A stretch of DNA of 64,000 bases. Source: Paucihalobacter sp036825875 (GTDB taxonomy: Bacteria > Bacteroidota > Bacteroidia > Flavobacteriales > Flavobacteriaceae). The stretch covers positions 37,673-101,672 of the forward strand of contig NZ_DAISXK010000005.1 in NCBI RefSeq assembly GCF_036825875.1. Direction: 5' to 3'. The notes beneath the pieces were generated by a model that was given only the letters and a program-made list of their open reading frames with translations, had not been told where the DNA came from and ran no database searches. Within the stretch, counting starts at the first letter, position 1, and each line of letters opens with the position of its first letter. Below are positions 53,706 through 62,838 of the stretch, one piece after another. A program made the translations under genes and the position numbers.

Positions 53706-54710
53706 ATGTTTGAAGGAATAGAATTTCTAAATAAGGAAATGTTTTGGTTATTGCTCATTCTGCCAATAGCCATCGTTTGGTATGTATTAAAGCACAAACA
53801 ACAAACACCAGAAGTTAGATTATCAACTCTTAAAGGCTTCAAACTATCTAAATCTCTATTGCCAAAACTAAAGCATTTTCTTTTTGTCCTTAGGTTACTA
53901 GCTATAGGTTTAATAATAACCGCAATTGCAAGGCCTCAAACAGTAGATGTTAGCACCAAAACCAAAACCACCCAAGGTATCGACATCATGATTTCGGTGG
54001 ATGTTTCGGCAAGTATGCTAGCTAAAGATTTAAAACCCAATAGACTCGAGGCTTTAAAAAGTGTAGCCTCCGACTTTGTGAAACGCCGTCCAAACGACCG
54101 AATTGGAATTGTGGAATATGCAGGTGAAAGTTACACCAAGACACCTCTAACCAGCGATAAAGGAATTATATTACGATCACTTTCCGAAATTCAATATACC
54201 GCAATAATTGAAGGAGGCACAGCCATAGGTATGGGATTAGCAACAGCCGTTAACCGACTTAAAGACAGCGAAGCTAAAAGTAAAATTATTATCCTATTAA
54301 CCGATGGCGTAAATAATACAGGTGAAATTGACCCAGTAATTGCTACAGAGTTAGCCTTAGAATTTGATATAAAAGTTTATACCATTGGCGTCGGCACTAA
54401 TGGTACAGCTTTATCGCCAGTAGCAGTGAGGCAAGATGGCTCTTTTGTCTACGAGCGCGTTCAAGTAGAAATAGATGATAAATTGCTTACTGAAATTGCC
54501 AATGCAAGTGGTGGAAAGTATTTTAGAGCAACCGACAATGAAAAACTTGCTGAGATTTACGATGAAATCAATCAACTTGAAACGACAGAAATCGAGGAAA
54601 GAAAATTTTATAATTACGAGGAAAAGTATAGACCGTTGGTTTTGCTAGCTGCACTTATGCTATTACTTGAATTTATATTACGACATACTATTTTTAGAAG
54701 TTTTGTTTAA
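53706..54710 (+). CDS. batA: Aerotolerance protein BatA, vWA domain
   Basis: A 334-residue membrane protein. TM1 (about 10-28) and TM2 (about 56-75) are followed by a vWA domain with a complete MIDAS (DVSAS at 99-103, then GGTAIGMG and LTDGVNN), and a C-terminal TM (about 312-330). It begins right after the previous stop. BatA/BatB were named from aerotolerance in Bacteroides fragilis; they are thought to form a complex with MoxR and the TPR proteins. Confidence 0.95.
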   Translation: MFEGIEFLNKEMFWLLLILPIAIVWYVLKHKQQTPEVRLSTLKGFKLSKSLLPKLKHFLFVLRLLAIGLIITAIARPQTVDVSTKTKTTQGIDIMISVDVSASMLAKDLKPNRLEALKSVASDFVKRRPNDRIGIVEYAGESYTKTPLTSDKGIILRSLSEIQYTAIIEGGTAIGMGLATAVNRLKDSEAKSKIIILLTDGVNNTGEIDPVIATELALEFDIKVYTIGVGTNGTALSPVAVRQDGSFVYERVQVEIDDKLLTEIANASGGKYFRATDNEKLAEIYDEINQLETTEIEERKFYNYEEKYRPLVLLAALMLLLEFILRHTIFRSFV

Positions 54711-54737
54711 ATTAAAACTTCAAATTAATTTAAAACT

Positions 54738-55778
54738 ATGTTTCAATTAGAACAAAAAATATGGATTATTGGATTTGTGGTGATACCAATATTGGTGCTC
54801 ATATTTATTTTGGTAGCTGTTTGGAAAAGAAACCGTCAGAAAAAATTTGCGAGCCCCGAATTACTGGAAAAACTAAGTCCCAATAGATCCTTATTTAAAT
54901 CTATATTAAAATTGACAATGCTGTGTCTGGCATTCGCGTTTCTTGTTGTTGCACTCATCAATCCAAAAATTGGAACCAAATTAGAAACCGTTCGTAGTGA
55001 AGGCGTTGATATCGTTTTTGCCGTCGATGTTTCCAAAAGTATGTTAGCCGAAGATATCGCACCCAACCGACTCGAAAAATCAAAGCAATTGGTGTCTCAA
55101 ATCATCAATAATTTAGTAAGCGATCGCGTGGGAATTGTAGCCTACGCAGGCAAAGCTTTTCCGCAGTTACCGATTACAACAGATTATGCCGCGGCCAAAT
55201 TGTTTCTGCAAGGCATGAATACCGATATGATTTCTTCTCAAGGAACGGCCATTAATGAAGCCATCGAACTAGCGCGAACCTTTTACGATGCAGAAGACCA
55301 AACCAGTAAAATTTTAATCATTATTTCAGACGGCGAAGATCACAGCGAAACCTCTGCCTCCGATGCTGCCAAAAATGCGCAAAATGATGGGATAAAAATT
55401 TTCACAGTAGGTGTTGGCGACGTAAAAGGCGGTCCGATTCCTATAAAACGCAATGGGATTGTTCTCAATTACAAAAAAGACCAGAACAACGAAACAGTTA
55501 TTACCAAACTGGATGAGGATAATTTAAAAGCCATTGCCAGAAATGCCGACGGACAATACATTAACGGCAGTAGTACAGCGGCCGTTGTAAATTCACTAAA
55601 GGAAATTTTAGAAACCATCGAAAAAACAGAATTTGAATCGCAACAAGTTTCCGATTATAAAGACCAGTTTCAATGGTTTTTAGCCTTCGCAATTGCTGTG
55701 TTGTTTTTAGATATTTTCCTTTTAGAAAGAAAAACAGCATGGTTGCGAAAACTAAATTTGTTTAATGAGAATATTTAA
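54738..55778 (+). CDS. batB: Aerotolerance protein BatB, vWA domain
   Basis: A 346-residue paralogue of BatA with two N-terminal TMs (about 8-28 and 57-75). The MIDAS is DVSKS at 97-101 with GTAINEAIELA and ISDGEDHSE, and a TM closes the protein (about 312-330). It lies 27 bp after batA. Confidence 0.95.
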   Translation: MFQLEQKIWIIGFVVIPILVLIFILVAVWKRNRQKKFASPELLEKLSPNRSLFKSILKLTMLCLAFAFLVVALINPKIGTKLETVRSEGVDIVFAVDVSKSMLAEDIAPNRLEKSKQLVSQIINNLVSDRVGIVAYAGKAFPQLPITTDYAAAKLFLQGMNTDMISSQGTAINEAIELARTFYDAEDQTSKILIIISDGEDHSETSASDAAKNAQNDGIKIFTVGVGDVKGGPIPIKRNGIVLNYKKDQNNETVITKLDEDNLKAIARNADGQYINGSSTAAVVNSLKEILETIEKTEFESQQVSDYKDQFQWFLAFAIAVLFLDIFLLERKTAWLRKLNLFNENI

Positions 55779-55855
55779 AATGAAAGTTTTAAAATAGTTT
55801 TAACTATAAAATAATAAGCGTTTTATAAATTCGTACATAATTTAAGTACAAAAAA

Positions 55856-56722
55856 ATGAAAAATCTAATCTTAGACAAATACAGGTTAATACTATGGATG
55901 GTTGCCCTTCCATGGCTTATATGTGCCCAAGAATTAGATGAAAAAGCATTACTTCAAAAACAAAATAAGGCACAACTCTTCGTAGCTGAAGGTAACGAAA
56001 GTTTTCAAAACGAAGATTTTATCACCGCAGAAATGGCTTACAGAAAAGCGATGTCTCAGCAATCAAATACCGTAGCGGCTTCTTATAATTTAGGTAATGG
56101 TTTCTATAAAGAAGGCAACTTTGATGAAGCACTTTATAGACACGAACAAGCTGCTAAAGATGCCACTTCCAAAACTGAAAAACACAAAGCATTTCATAAT
56201 ATTGGCAATATTTTAATGCAAAATCAATTGTGTAAGGAAGCTGTTGAAGCTTTTAAAAATGCCTTGCGTAACAATCCAAATGATGATGAAACACGTTATA
56301 ATTTAGCCATGGCAAAGGAATGTGCCAAACACGAAAAGGAGCAAGACGAAAAGGATGACGAGGATAGCGATGATAAAAAAGACGAAAAAGACGAAAAGAA
56401 TCAAGAACAACAAGACCAAGATAAAAAAGACGAACAAGGCGACGATAACGAAGATAAAAAAGATCAAGGCGACGAAGACAAACAAGATGGTAATGATAAA
56501 GAAGACGAAGAAGGAAAGCCTGATGAAGATAAAGATGAAAATGACAAGGGAGACGATAGCGATAAGCAGCAGCAGCAACCACAGCCAAGACCTAGTACGT
56601 TAAATGGTCAACAGATAAAAAATTTATTGGAAGCGCTTAACGATAAAGAATCTAAAGTTCAGGAAAAAATAAATGCCGAAAAGCAAAAAGGAGCAAAGGT
56701 AAAAAACGAAAAAGATTGGTAG
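55856..56722 (+). CDS. batC: Aerotolerance protein BatC, TPR with very acidic tail
   Basis: A 288-residue exported protein: signal peptide (about 1-24), then three TPR units (about 40-155: AEGNESFQNEDFITAEMAYRKA, ASYNLGNGFYKEGNFDEALYRH, AFHNIGNILMQNQLCKEAVEA). A stretch of about 85 residues follows, almost wholly D/E/K/Q, then a short QQQQPQPRPS linker and a helical end. The tail is low-complexity and could be a flexible or ion-binding segment. The gene lies 77 bp after batB and 51 bp before batD. Confidence 0.93.
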   Translation: MKNLILDKYRLILWMVALPWLICAQELDEKALLQKQNKAQLFVAEGNESFQNEDFITAEMAYRKAMSQQSNTVAASYNLGNGFYKEGNFDEALYRHEQAAKDATSKTEKHKAFHNIGNILMQNQLCKEAVEAFKNALRNNPNDDETRYNLAMAKECAKHEKEQDEKDDEDSDDKKDEKDEKNQEQQDQDKKDEQGDDNEDKKDQGDEDKQDGNDKEDEEGKPDEDKDENDKGDDSDKQQQQPQPRPSTLNGQQIKNLLEALNDKESKVQEKINAEKQKGAKVKNEKDW

Positions 56723-56773
56723 CCCCAAACTTAATAGTTCATTGTTTTTATTGAAAATGAAGTTAGAACAACT

Positions 56774-58537
56774 ATGAATTTTAAAAACCACATACTAATC
56801 ATAGCGCTGCTATTTTCCACCTTGTTAGCGGCACAAGTTAAATTCGAAGCCAAACTTAGTAAGGCCAAGTTGGGTTTGAACGAACGTTTGCGCATCGACT
56901 TTGAGATGGATAAAGATGGCGATAATTTTGTGCCGCCAAGTTTTGCCGATTTTACGGTTGTAGGCGGTCCTAACACATCTGTTAGTAATACCTGGATTAA
57001 CGGAAAACGTAGCTTTAAAAAAACCTATTCTTATTTTCTGGCACCCAAAAAAGTTGGAAAATTCACTATCAAACAAGGCACTATCGAAATTGATGGTGAA
57101 ACTTACAAAACCTTTCCAATAACAGTTGAGGTTACGCCAGCAGTTGAACTTCCAACAGACCCGAACGACCCAAATTATGTGGCGTCTCAAAACATTCATT
57201 TGGTTGCAGAGGTTTCTAAAGCCAACCCTTATTTAAATGAACCCATAACTGTAACATACAAATTGTATGTGTCTCGAGAAACTGGCGTGAGCAATATACG
57301 TGAGATTGACAATCCAAAATTTTCTGATTTTTGGAGCCAAAATATTCCTACAAATGGATTACCTGTGCAAAATGGACAGTTCAATGGCGAAGATTACAGA
57401 TATGTAATTTGGAGAAGAACGGTGTTATATCCTCAAAAATCTGGGGAATTAAAAATTGAACCCTTAAGCTTAGATGTAACCGTTGAGGTACCTAGTAACA
57501 GACGCGATTTTTTCGGAGGTCCATTAATGACCCAAGTTAATAAAACGGTTTCAGCAGGTGCGAGAACTATCAAAGTAAAACCCTTACCCGAGCAAGGAAA
57601 ACCTGCTAATTTTGGTGGTGCTGTTGGAGAATTTGATTTGATTGTTTCAACTTCAAAAAAGGAACTAAAAGCTACGGAATCCTTACAACTAACAGTTGAA
57701 GTTTCTGGTAAAGGAAACATGAAATTATTTGAATTACCAAAACCAAATATACCTAGTGCCTTAGAAGTTTACGATCCTGTAAAAGATGATAAAGTGAGTA
57801 CCAGAATTGATGGTATGTACGGCGCAAGAATAGAAAATTATACAATTGTTCCACAATTTAAAGGTAAATACCCCATTCCTGGAATTTCCTTTTCCTATTT
57901 CGACCTTAAAACAGAACAATACAAAACCATTACCTCTAACGAAATGGTGATTGATGTTTTAGACGACCCAATGAATCCTGTGGCTAGCAATGCCAACCCC
58001 GCTAACATTAAACAGGCTATTGTTGCAAATGCTGAGGCTTTTGCTTACATCAAATCACAAACAAATCTACGGCCGAAAGACGGCTCATATTTCTTTAAAT
58101 CTACAGCATTTTGGACGTCCTTATTAGCACCGCTATTAGCAATTCCATTGGCGTTGATAGTACGCAGAAGACGAGAATCATATCTATCTGACGAAGTTGG
58201 AATGCGAATGCGTGCTCAGGATAAGCTGGCTAAGAAATATTTGGGAGAAGCCAAAAAATCGCTTGGGCAAAAAGAATTATTTTATGTTGCCTTAGAAAGA
58301 GCACTTCACAATTTCTTAAAAGCCAAACTTCATATTGAGACCAGTGAATTCAGCAAAGATAAAATAGAAGAATTACTCAGTAAAAGACAAGTTAGTCAGG
58401 AATCAGTTTCTGAGTTTATAACACTGCTAGAAAGTTGCGAATTGGCAAGATATTCTCCAGCGACCGATGTAACCATGCAACAAGATTATAACAATAGCGC
58501 AACGGCAATTGCCGCCATTGATAAACAATTAAGGTGA
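56774..58537 (+). CDS. batD: Aerotolerance protein BatD
   Basis: A 587-residue membrane protein. Signal peptide (1-20), a series of extracytoplasmic beta-sandwich (BatD) repeats (about 21-420, VKFEAKLSKAKLGLNERLRIDFEM.., VAEVSKANPYLNEPITVTYKLYV), TM (about 440-463) with RRRRE after it, and a cytosolic helical end. Adjacent to batE by 1 bp. It is much longer than the similar N-terminal part of the 550-residue protein upstream, to which it looks distantly related. Confidence 0.93.
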   Translation: MNFKNHILIIALLFSTLLAAQVKFEAKLSKAKLGLNERLRIDFEMDKDGDNFVPPSFADFTVVGGPNTSVSNTWINGKRSFKKTYSYFLAPKKVGKFTIKQGTIEIDGETYKTFPITVEVTPAVELPTDPNDPNYVASQNIHLVAEVSKANPYLNEPITVTYKLYVSRETGVSNIREIDNPKFSDFWSQNIPTNGLPVQNGQFNGEDYRYVIWRRTVLYPQKSGELKIEPLSLDVTVEVPSNRRDFFGGPLMTQVNKTVSAGARTIKVKPLPEQGKPANFGGAVGEFDLIVSTSKKELKATESLQLTVEVSGKGNMKLFELPKPNIPSALEVYDPVKDDKVSTRIDGMYGARIENYTIVPQFKGKYPIPGISFSYFDLKTEQYKTITSNEMVIDVLDDPMNPVASNANPANIKQAIVANAEAFAYIKSQTNLRPKDGSYFFKSTAFWTSLLAPLLAIPLALIVRRRRESYLSDEVGMRMRAQDKLAKKYLGEAKKSLGQKELFYVALERALHNFLKAKLHIETSEFSKDKIEELLSKRQVSQESVSEFITLLESCELARYSPATDVTMQQDYNNSATAIAAIDKQLR

Positions 58538-58538
58538 G

Positions 58539-59309
58539 ATGATGAAGGTTCTAAAATATTTTTCAATTATCGTATTCATTGCCTATTTATCCCTTGAACC
58601 ATCAATTTTTGCTCAAAACAACACTAAATTTCAAGAGGCCAACGAATTGTATGGTAAAGGCGAGTTTGAATTTGCTATTGATGCATACCAAAGCATCTTA
58701 GAAACTGGTGAACACTCAGCTGAGTTATATTTTAACTTGGCAAATTCTCATTATAAATTGAATAATGTCGCCCCGAGCATTTATTATTACGAAAAAGCGT
58801 TGCAGCTTAACCCAATGGATAAGGATATTCATAACAATTTAGCATTCGCTCAAAAAATGACAATCGATGCTATTGAAGAAGTTCCAGAAGTTGGATTTGA
58901 TAAACTTTATAAAAATTGGGTCAATGCTTATAGTTTTGATAGTTGGTCGCGATTGGCGATAGCATTTAGCGTTGCCTTCGTTATATTATTTTTAATCTAC
59001 TATTTTTCTCATAGTTCGGTTAAAAAGCGATTGACATTTGTTTTAGGATTTATATCTGTTTTTGCTTCAGTCGTTACACTTTTTATGGCTTTTCAAAAAT
59101 TCGAGTTTGATCAAAAAAATATTTCTGCTGTTGTTTTCGATAAGTCAGTAGATATTAAAAGTGAACCCAACAATGCAAGCTCCAATTTATTCAAGCTCCA
59201 CGAGGGCACTAAATTACAGGTTCTAGACAGTGTATCTAATTGGCACCGCATCGAGTTACCAGATGGATTAACGGGTTGGATTCCCTCAAAAGCTATTAAA
59301 CTGTTATAA
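58539..59309 (+). CDS. batE: Aerotolerance protein BatE, TPR plus SH3
   Basis: A 256-residue protein: signal peptide/TM (about 5-25), two TPR units (about 28-105, ANELYGKGEFEFAIDAYQSI, AELYFNLANSHYKLNNVAPS), two TMs (about 137-155 and 163-182), then a C-terminal bacterial SH3 domain (about 190-255, DKSVDIKSEPNNASSNLFKLHEG..GLTGWIPSKAI). The last gene of the Bat operon. Confidence 0.93.
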   Translation: MMKVLKYFSIIVFIAYLSLEPSIFAQNNTKFQEANELYGKGEFEFAIDAYQSILETGEHSAELYFNLANSHYKLNNVAPSIYYYEKALQLNPMDKDIHNNLAFAQKMTIDAIEEVPEVGFDKLYKNWVNAYSFDSWSRLAIAFSVAFVILFLIYYFSHSSVKKRLTFVLGFISVFASVVTLFMAFQKFEFDQKNISAVVFDKSVDIKSEPNNASSNLFKLHEGTKLQVLDSVSNWHRIELPDGLTGWIPSKAIKLL

Positions 59310-59329
59310 ATACCATAACTTATGGTATT
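59309..59329 (+). terminator. Weak terminator-like hairpin after batE
   Basis: AATACCATA (59309-59317) pairs perfectly with TATGGTATT (59321-59329) around ACT, but no T run follows directly. Possibly the end of the Bat operon. Confidence 0.4.
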
Positions 59330-59356
59330 AAAACTTTTAAATTTCCCCACAAATGT

Positions 59357-59364
59357 TATCTTTG
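59357..59364 (+). promoter_or_regulatory. -7 box of the small membrane-protein gene
   Basis: TATCTTTG (TAnnTTTG), 18 bases before the ATG at 59383. Confidence 0.5.
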
Positions 59365-59382
59365 AATTTCTAAAATAAATTG

Positions 59383-59682
59383 ATGTATAAGTCTAGAGTT
59401 TCAATCATCCTTTCTATAGTGTTTGTGCTGTTTTTGTCGGCACCAACTATAATTATGGTTTTTGATGTACCAGCCGACACCTCTGTTTTTTTTAGTGTTA
59501 CTGAAGAAGAAAATGAGAGTAGCAATGTTTCTAAGCAAATTCAGGCGCATATTACTCTGAATCATAAGCCTCCGTTCGATGTTGAGTTTAGTAGTAAAAA
59601 GGCATCGAATTTTTATTTGGTGGGTAGCAGATCTTCATTATCGCTTCAAACTTTTTCTCCACCACCAGAACAACAAGTATAA
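59383..59682 (+). CDS. Small membrane-anchored protein, unknown
   Basis: A 99-residue protein: N-terminal membrane helix (about 6-26, SIILSIVFVLFLSAPTIIMV) and an acidic/serine-rich extracytoplasmic tail (SVTEEENESSNVSKQ..FYLVGSRSSLSLQTFSPPPEQQV). The start ATG at 59383 follows a good -7 box. Followed after 84 bp by the SulP gene, so possibly its accessory; unproven. Confidence 0.6.
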   Translation: MYKSRVSIILSIVFVLFLSAPTIIMVFDVPADTSVFFSVTEEENESSNVSKQIQAHITLNHKPPFDVEFSSKKASNFYLVGSRSSLSLQTFSPPPEQQV

Positions 59683-59766
59683 TTTCCAGACTATTAAACC
59701 GACCCTTTAGGTCTTCTATTGTTTAACTTCTCCTTGCTTTCAGCTTTAGAGAAAAATTATATTTTT

Positions 59767-61347
59767 ATGTTCAAACATTTAAAAAATGACATTCCTGCGA
59801 GTGTTGTAGTGTTTTTTGTAGCTTTACCACTTTGTCTAGGAATAGCTTTAGCCAGCGGGGCGCCACTGTTTTCAGGCGTAATTGCTGGAATTGTTGGAGG
59901 TATTGTGGTAGGAGCAATGAGTGGATCAAATCTGGGAGTTAGTGGCCCAGCAGCTGGACTAGCTGCCATCGTTTTAACATCTATCGCCACACTTGGTAAT
60001 TATGAGAACTTTCTTGTTGCAGTAGTTTTAGCGGGTGTTTTACAACTTATTTTTGGGTTTTTAAAAGCTGGAGTTATTGGCTATTACTTTCCATCATCTG
60101 TTATTAAAGGAATGCTTACTGGGATTGGTATTATCATAATTCTTAAACAAATACCACATTTTTTAGGTTATGATGCCGATCCAGAAGGCGATTTTGGATT
60201 CTTTCAAATAGATGGTGAGAATAGTATTTCGGAAATTTTTGTCGCATTAGATTATGTACAATGGGGCTCTACCTTAATTGGTTTTTTAGGCCTTATGCTT
60301 ATTATATTTTGGGATAATGTTCTGGCAAAAAAGAACAAGATATTTAAGGTAATCCAAGGGCCATTTATTGCTGTAGTGTTGGGTGTTGTTTTTTATTTAG
60401 TCACCAAAACAAACGAAACCTTAGGAATAGATGCTTCACACCTCGTGAGTGTGCCGATACCTGAGGACGCAACGTCGTTTATTAAACAATTCACCCTGCC
60501 AAATTTTAAAGCCATTCTAAATACGGATATATGGATTATTGCTTTTACCATTGCATTAGTAGCAAGTATTGAGACTTTATTAAGTGTAGAAGCAACGGAT
60601 AAATTAGACCCCGCAAAAAACGTAACGCCAACCAATAGAGAACTTATTGCGCAAGGTACAGGAAACGTTCTATCTGGTCTTATAGGCGGATTGCCAATTA
60701 CACAAGTAATTGTCCGCAGCTCTGCTAATATTCAATCAGGTGGAAAAACTAAGTTGTCTGCTATTATACACGGATTTTTATTATTGATATCGGTAATTCT
60801 TATCCCTCGAATTTTAAATATGATTCCATTATCGGTGTTGGCAGCAGTACTTTTAGTAGTAGGTTATAAATTAGCCAAACCAGCACTATTTAAAACTATG
60901 TGGCAATTAGGTTGGAAACAATTTGTACCTTTTATTATTACCATTTTAGGGATTGTATTCAAAGACCTTTTGTTTGGTGTTGGTTTAGGGCTTTTTGTAG
61001 GAATTCTAATAATTTTGGTTAAAAGTTACCAAAACTCACACTTTTTACATAAAGAAGGTGACGACATTCCAGATGGCCACTTAAAAATGACACTGGCAGA
61101 AGAAGTAACATTTATAAATAAGGGAGCCATTTTGAAAGAGCTTGATAGTATTCCAGAAAATTACACCTTAGAATTAGATGTAAGGCGTACCCGATATCTA
61201 GACTACGATGTTGTTGAAATATTAGAAGACTTCGCTATTAAAGCAAAAAACAAAAACATTAACATAACGCTAATTTCGGATTTAGGAGTTATTGAAAATC
61301 CTGTCAGTTTTATGGAGTTTTTCGTATTACGACCTAAAACATTTTAA
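59767..61347 (+). CDS. SulP-family anion transporter (probable bicarbonate)
   Basis: Inner-membrane carrier of 526 residues with ten to twelve helices and a C-terminal STAS-like domain (about 440-520, MTLAEEVTFINKGAILKELDSIPENYTLELDVRRTRYLDYDVVEIL). Family patterns are LPLCLGIALASGAPLFSGVIAGIVGGIVVGAMSGSNLGVSGPAAGL and NRELIAQGTGNVLSGLIGGLPITQVIVRSSANIQSGG. The ATG at 59767 (MFKHLKNDIPASVV) is preferred over a TTG 48 bases upstream. It is followed by a beta-carbonic anhydrase gene, an arrangement common for bicarbonate-type SulP carriers. A 100-N gap separates them. Confidence 0.92.
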   Translation: MFKHLKNDIPASVVVFFVALPLCLGIALASGAPLFSGVIAGIVGGIVVGAMSGSNLGVSGPAAGLAAIVLTSIATLGNYENFLVAVVLAGVLQLIFGFLKAGVIGYYFPSSVIKGMLTGIGIIIILKQIPHFLGYDADPEGDFGFFQIDGENSISEIFVALDYVQWGSTLIGFLGLMLIIFWDNVLAKKNKIFKVIQGPFIAVVLGVVFYLVTKTNETLGIDASHLVSVPIPEDATSFIKQFTLPNFKAILNTDIWIIAFTIALVASIETLLSVEATDKLDPAKNVTPTNRELIAQGTGNVLSGLIGGLPITQVIVRSSANIQSGGKTKLSAIIHGFLLLISVILIPRILNMIPLSVLAAVLLVVGYKLAKPALFKTMWQLGWKQFVPFIITILGIVFKDLLFGVGLGLFVGILIILVKSYQNSHFLHKEGDDIPDGHLKMTLAEEVTFINKGAILKELDSIPENYTLELDVRRTRYLDYDVVEILEDFAIKAKNKNINITLISDLGVIENPVSFMEFFVLRPKTF

Positions 61348-61367
61348 TTACAATAAATAAAAACAAA

Positions 61368-61467
61368 NNNNNNNNNNNNNNNNNNNNNNNNNNNNNNNNN
61401 NNNNNNNNNNNNNNNNNNNNNNNNNNNNNNNNNNNNNNNNNNNNNNNNNNNNNNNNNNNNNNNNNNN
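61368..61467. other. Assembly gap (100 N)
   Basis: Both edges carry AAAAACAAA (61359-61367 and 61468-61476), so the two contigs may simply overlap in an A-rich run between the SulP and carbonic anhydrase genes. Confidence 0.75.
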
Positions 61468-61494
61468 AAAAACAAAATAGTAAAATTGAATATC

Positions 61495-62121
61495 ATGAAA
61501 GCACACACAAGAGAAACACAAGCAACGTTAACACCCCTAAAGGCATTACAATATTTAAAAGAGGGCAATGTTAGATTTCAAAATAATTTAAAAGCTAACC
61601 GAAACCTGCTAGAGCAAGTAAACGACACCAGTGAGGGTCAATTTCCTTTCGCAACTATTTTGAGCTGTATTGATTCTCGAGTCTCTGCGGAATTGGTTTT
61701 TGATCAAGGTTTAGGCGATATTTTCAGCGTTAGAATAGCTGGGAATTTTGTTAATGAAGATATTCTAGGAAGTATGGAGTTTGCCTGTAAATTGGCAGGA
61801 ACAAAACTTATTGTTGTTTTAGGGCACACAAGTTGTGGCGCAATAAAGGGAGCTTGCGACCATGCCGAAATGGGCAATCTAACCAAATTAATACAAAAAA
61901 TTACACCAGCTGTTAATGCGGTTACAGAACCCACTGATGAAAGCTTAAGAACTTCAAAAAATTTGGAATTTGTAGACGAAGTTGCCAAGAAAAATGTCTT
62001 GTTAACTATAGAACGAATCCGTAAAGAAAGCCCAATACTACAAGAAATGGAAGTAATGGGTGAGATTAAGATAGTTGGAGCCATGTACGATATAGGTACA
62101 GGGATGGTTGATTTTTACTAA
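61495..62121 (+). CDS. Beta-class carbonic anhydrase
   Basis: Cytosolic zinc enzyme of 208 residues interconverting CO2 and bicarbonate. Zinc and catalytic residues are in LSCIDSR (Cys58, Asp60, Arg62) and VLGHTSCGAI (His111, Cys114). The ATG at 61495 is preferred over an in-frame TTG at 61486. Directly after the SulP gene, with an assembly gap between. A perfect hairpin terminator follows. Confidence 0.96.
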   Translation: MKAHTRETQATLTPLKALQYLKEGNVRFQNNLKANRNLLEQVNDTSEGQFPFATILSCIDSRVSAELVFDQGLGDIFSVRIAGNFVNEDILGSMEFACKLAGTKLIVVLGHTSCGAIKGACDHAEMGNLTKLIQKITPAVNAVTEPTDESLRTSKNLEFVDEVAKKNVLLTIERIRKESPILQEMEVMGEIKIVGAMYDIGTGMVDFY

Positions 62122-62198
62122 ATTGTACATCTATCCAATCTTAGGAAAAAATCAACTGATTTAATCAACTGAATAAAAACATACACTATAAATTCGAG

Positions 62199-62232
62199 AA
62201 ACCTGCTAATCTAAAGATTAGCAGGTTTTTTA
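62199..62232 (+). terminator. Terminator of the SulP/carbonic anhydrase unit
   Basis: Perfect 13-bp stem (62199-62211 with 62216-62228), loop TAAA, followed by a T run. The end overlaps the stop of the convergent cvpA-like gene. Confidence 0.9.
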
Positions 62233-62769
62233 TTCTTCGGTTTCGTCTGTTTTCTCTGTTTTAAAAGTGTCATTCAACATATTAAAATTTTCCACATCCA
62301 GTATTTTTGGAAATAATAAGGTCGCAAAACCCTTAACAGGCGCGTATAATGAACTCTGTTCAATGGCTTCGTCATCCATAAATACATTACTTTCCATGCG
62401 GTCAATTACCGTTAATATTACACTTAAAATTAAAGCAATTTTAAGAAACCCAAACACAGCACCAGCTATTTTGTTTAATAATCCCAGAGCAGCAAAATTT
62501 GCCAACTTGGTGAGCGCTTTTCCAGCTAAACTAATAACAAATACAATAATGGCAAAAGTAATGGCGAAAGCAGTGAGGTTGATGTATTGTTCTTCCCAAT
62601 CCACTTTAGAAGCTAAGTATTCAGCGGCGTAATTGCTAAAGTGAATGGCGCCATAAATGCCAACCACCAAAGCTAAAAGCGATGCAATTTCAACAAATAA
62701 TCCTTTCATAAAACCGCGTACCAAACCAAAAGCTAATAGCACACCCAATACAATGTCAATAACACTCAT
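62230..62769 (-). CDS. CvpA-family membrane protein
   Basis: A 179-residue membrane protein with four hydrophobic helices. The family start is VIDIVLGVLLAFGLVRGFMKGLFVEIASLLALVVGIYGA, then YINLTAFAITFAIIVFVISLAGKAL and LGLLNKIAGAVFGFLKIALILSV. It ends in an acidic cytosolic tail (TFKTEKTDETEE). CvpA is named for colicin V production in E. coli, but its general role is unknown. Divergent from the next gene. Confidence 0.9.
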   Translation of the reverse strand: MSVIDIVLGVLLAFGLVRGFMKGLFVEIASLLALVVGIYGAIHFSNYAAEYLASKVDWEEQYINLTAFAITFAIIVFVISLAGKALTKLANFAALGLLNKIAGAVFGFLKIALILSVILTVIDRMESNVFMDDEAIEQSSLYAPVKGFATLLFPKILDVENFNMLNDTFKTEKTDETEE

Positions 62770-62796
62770 AATCTATTATTTTAAGTAAATATAACC

Positions 62797-62804
62797 TAAC
62801 TTTG
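62797..62804 (+). promoter_or_regulatory. -7 box of the conserved small-protein gene
   Basis: TAACTTTG (TAnnTTTG), 34 bases before the ATG at 62839. Confidence 0.5.
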
Positions 62805-62838
62805 CCAATCCATAAACCCAAAAAGCAGGCTTTTTAGT

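Noticed and set aside
56253..56603. Open frames in other phases through the BatC acidic tract
   Set aside because: Long GA-rich runs keep several frames open; the products are low-complexity and have no start signals.
61344..61568. Minus-strand frame crossing the 100-N gap
   Set aside because: It is open only because N codons cannot be stops, and it overlaps the carbonic anhydrase gene.
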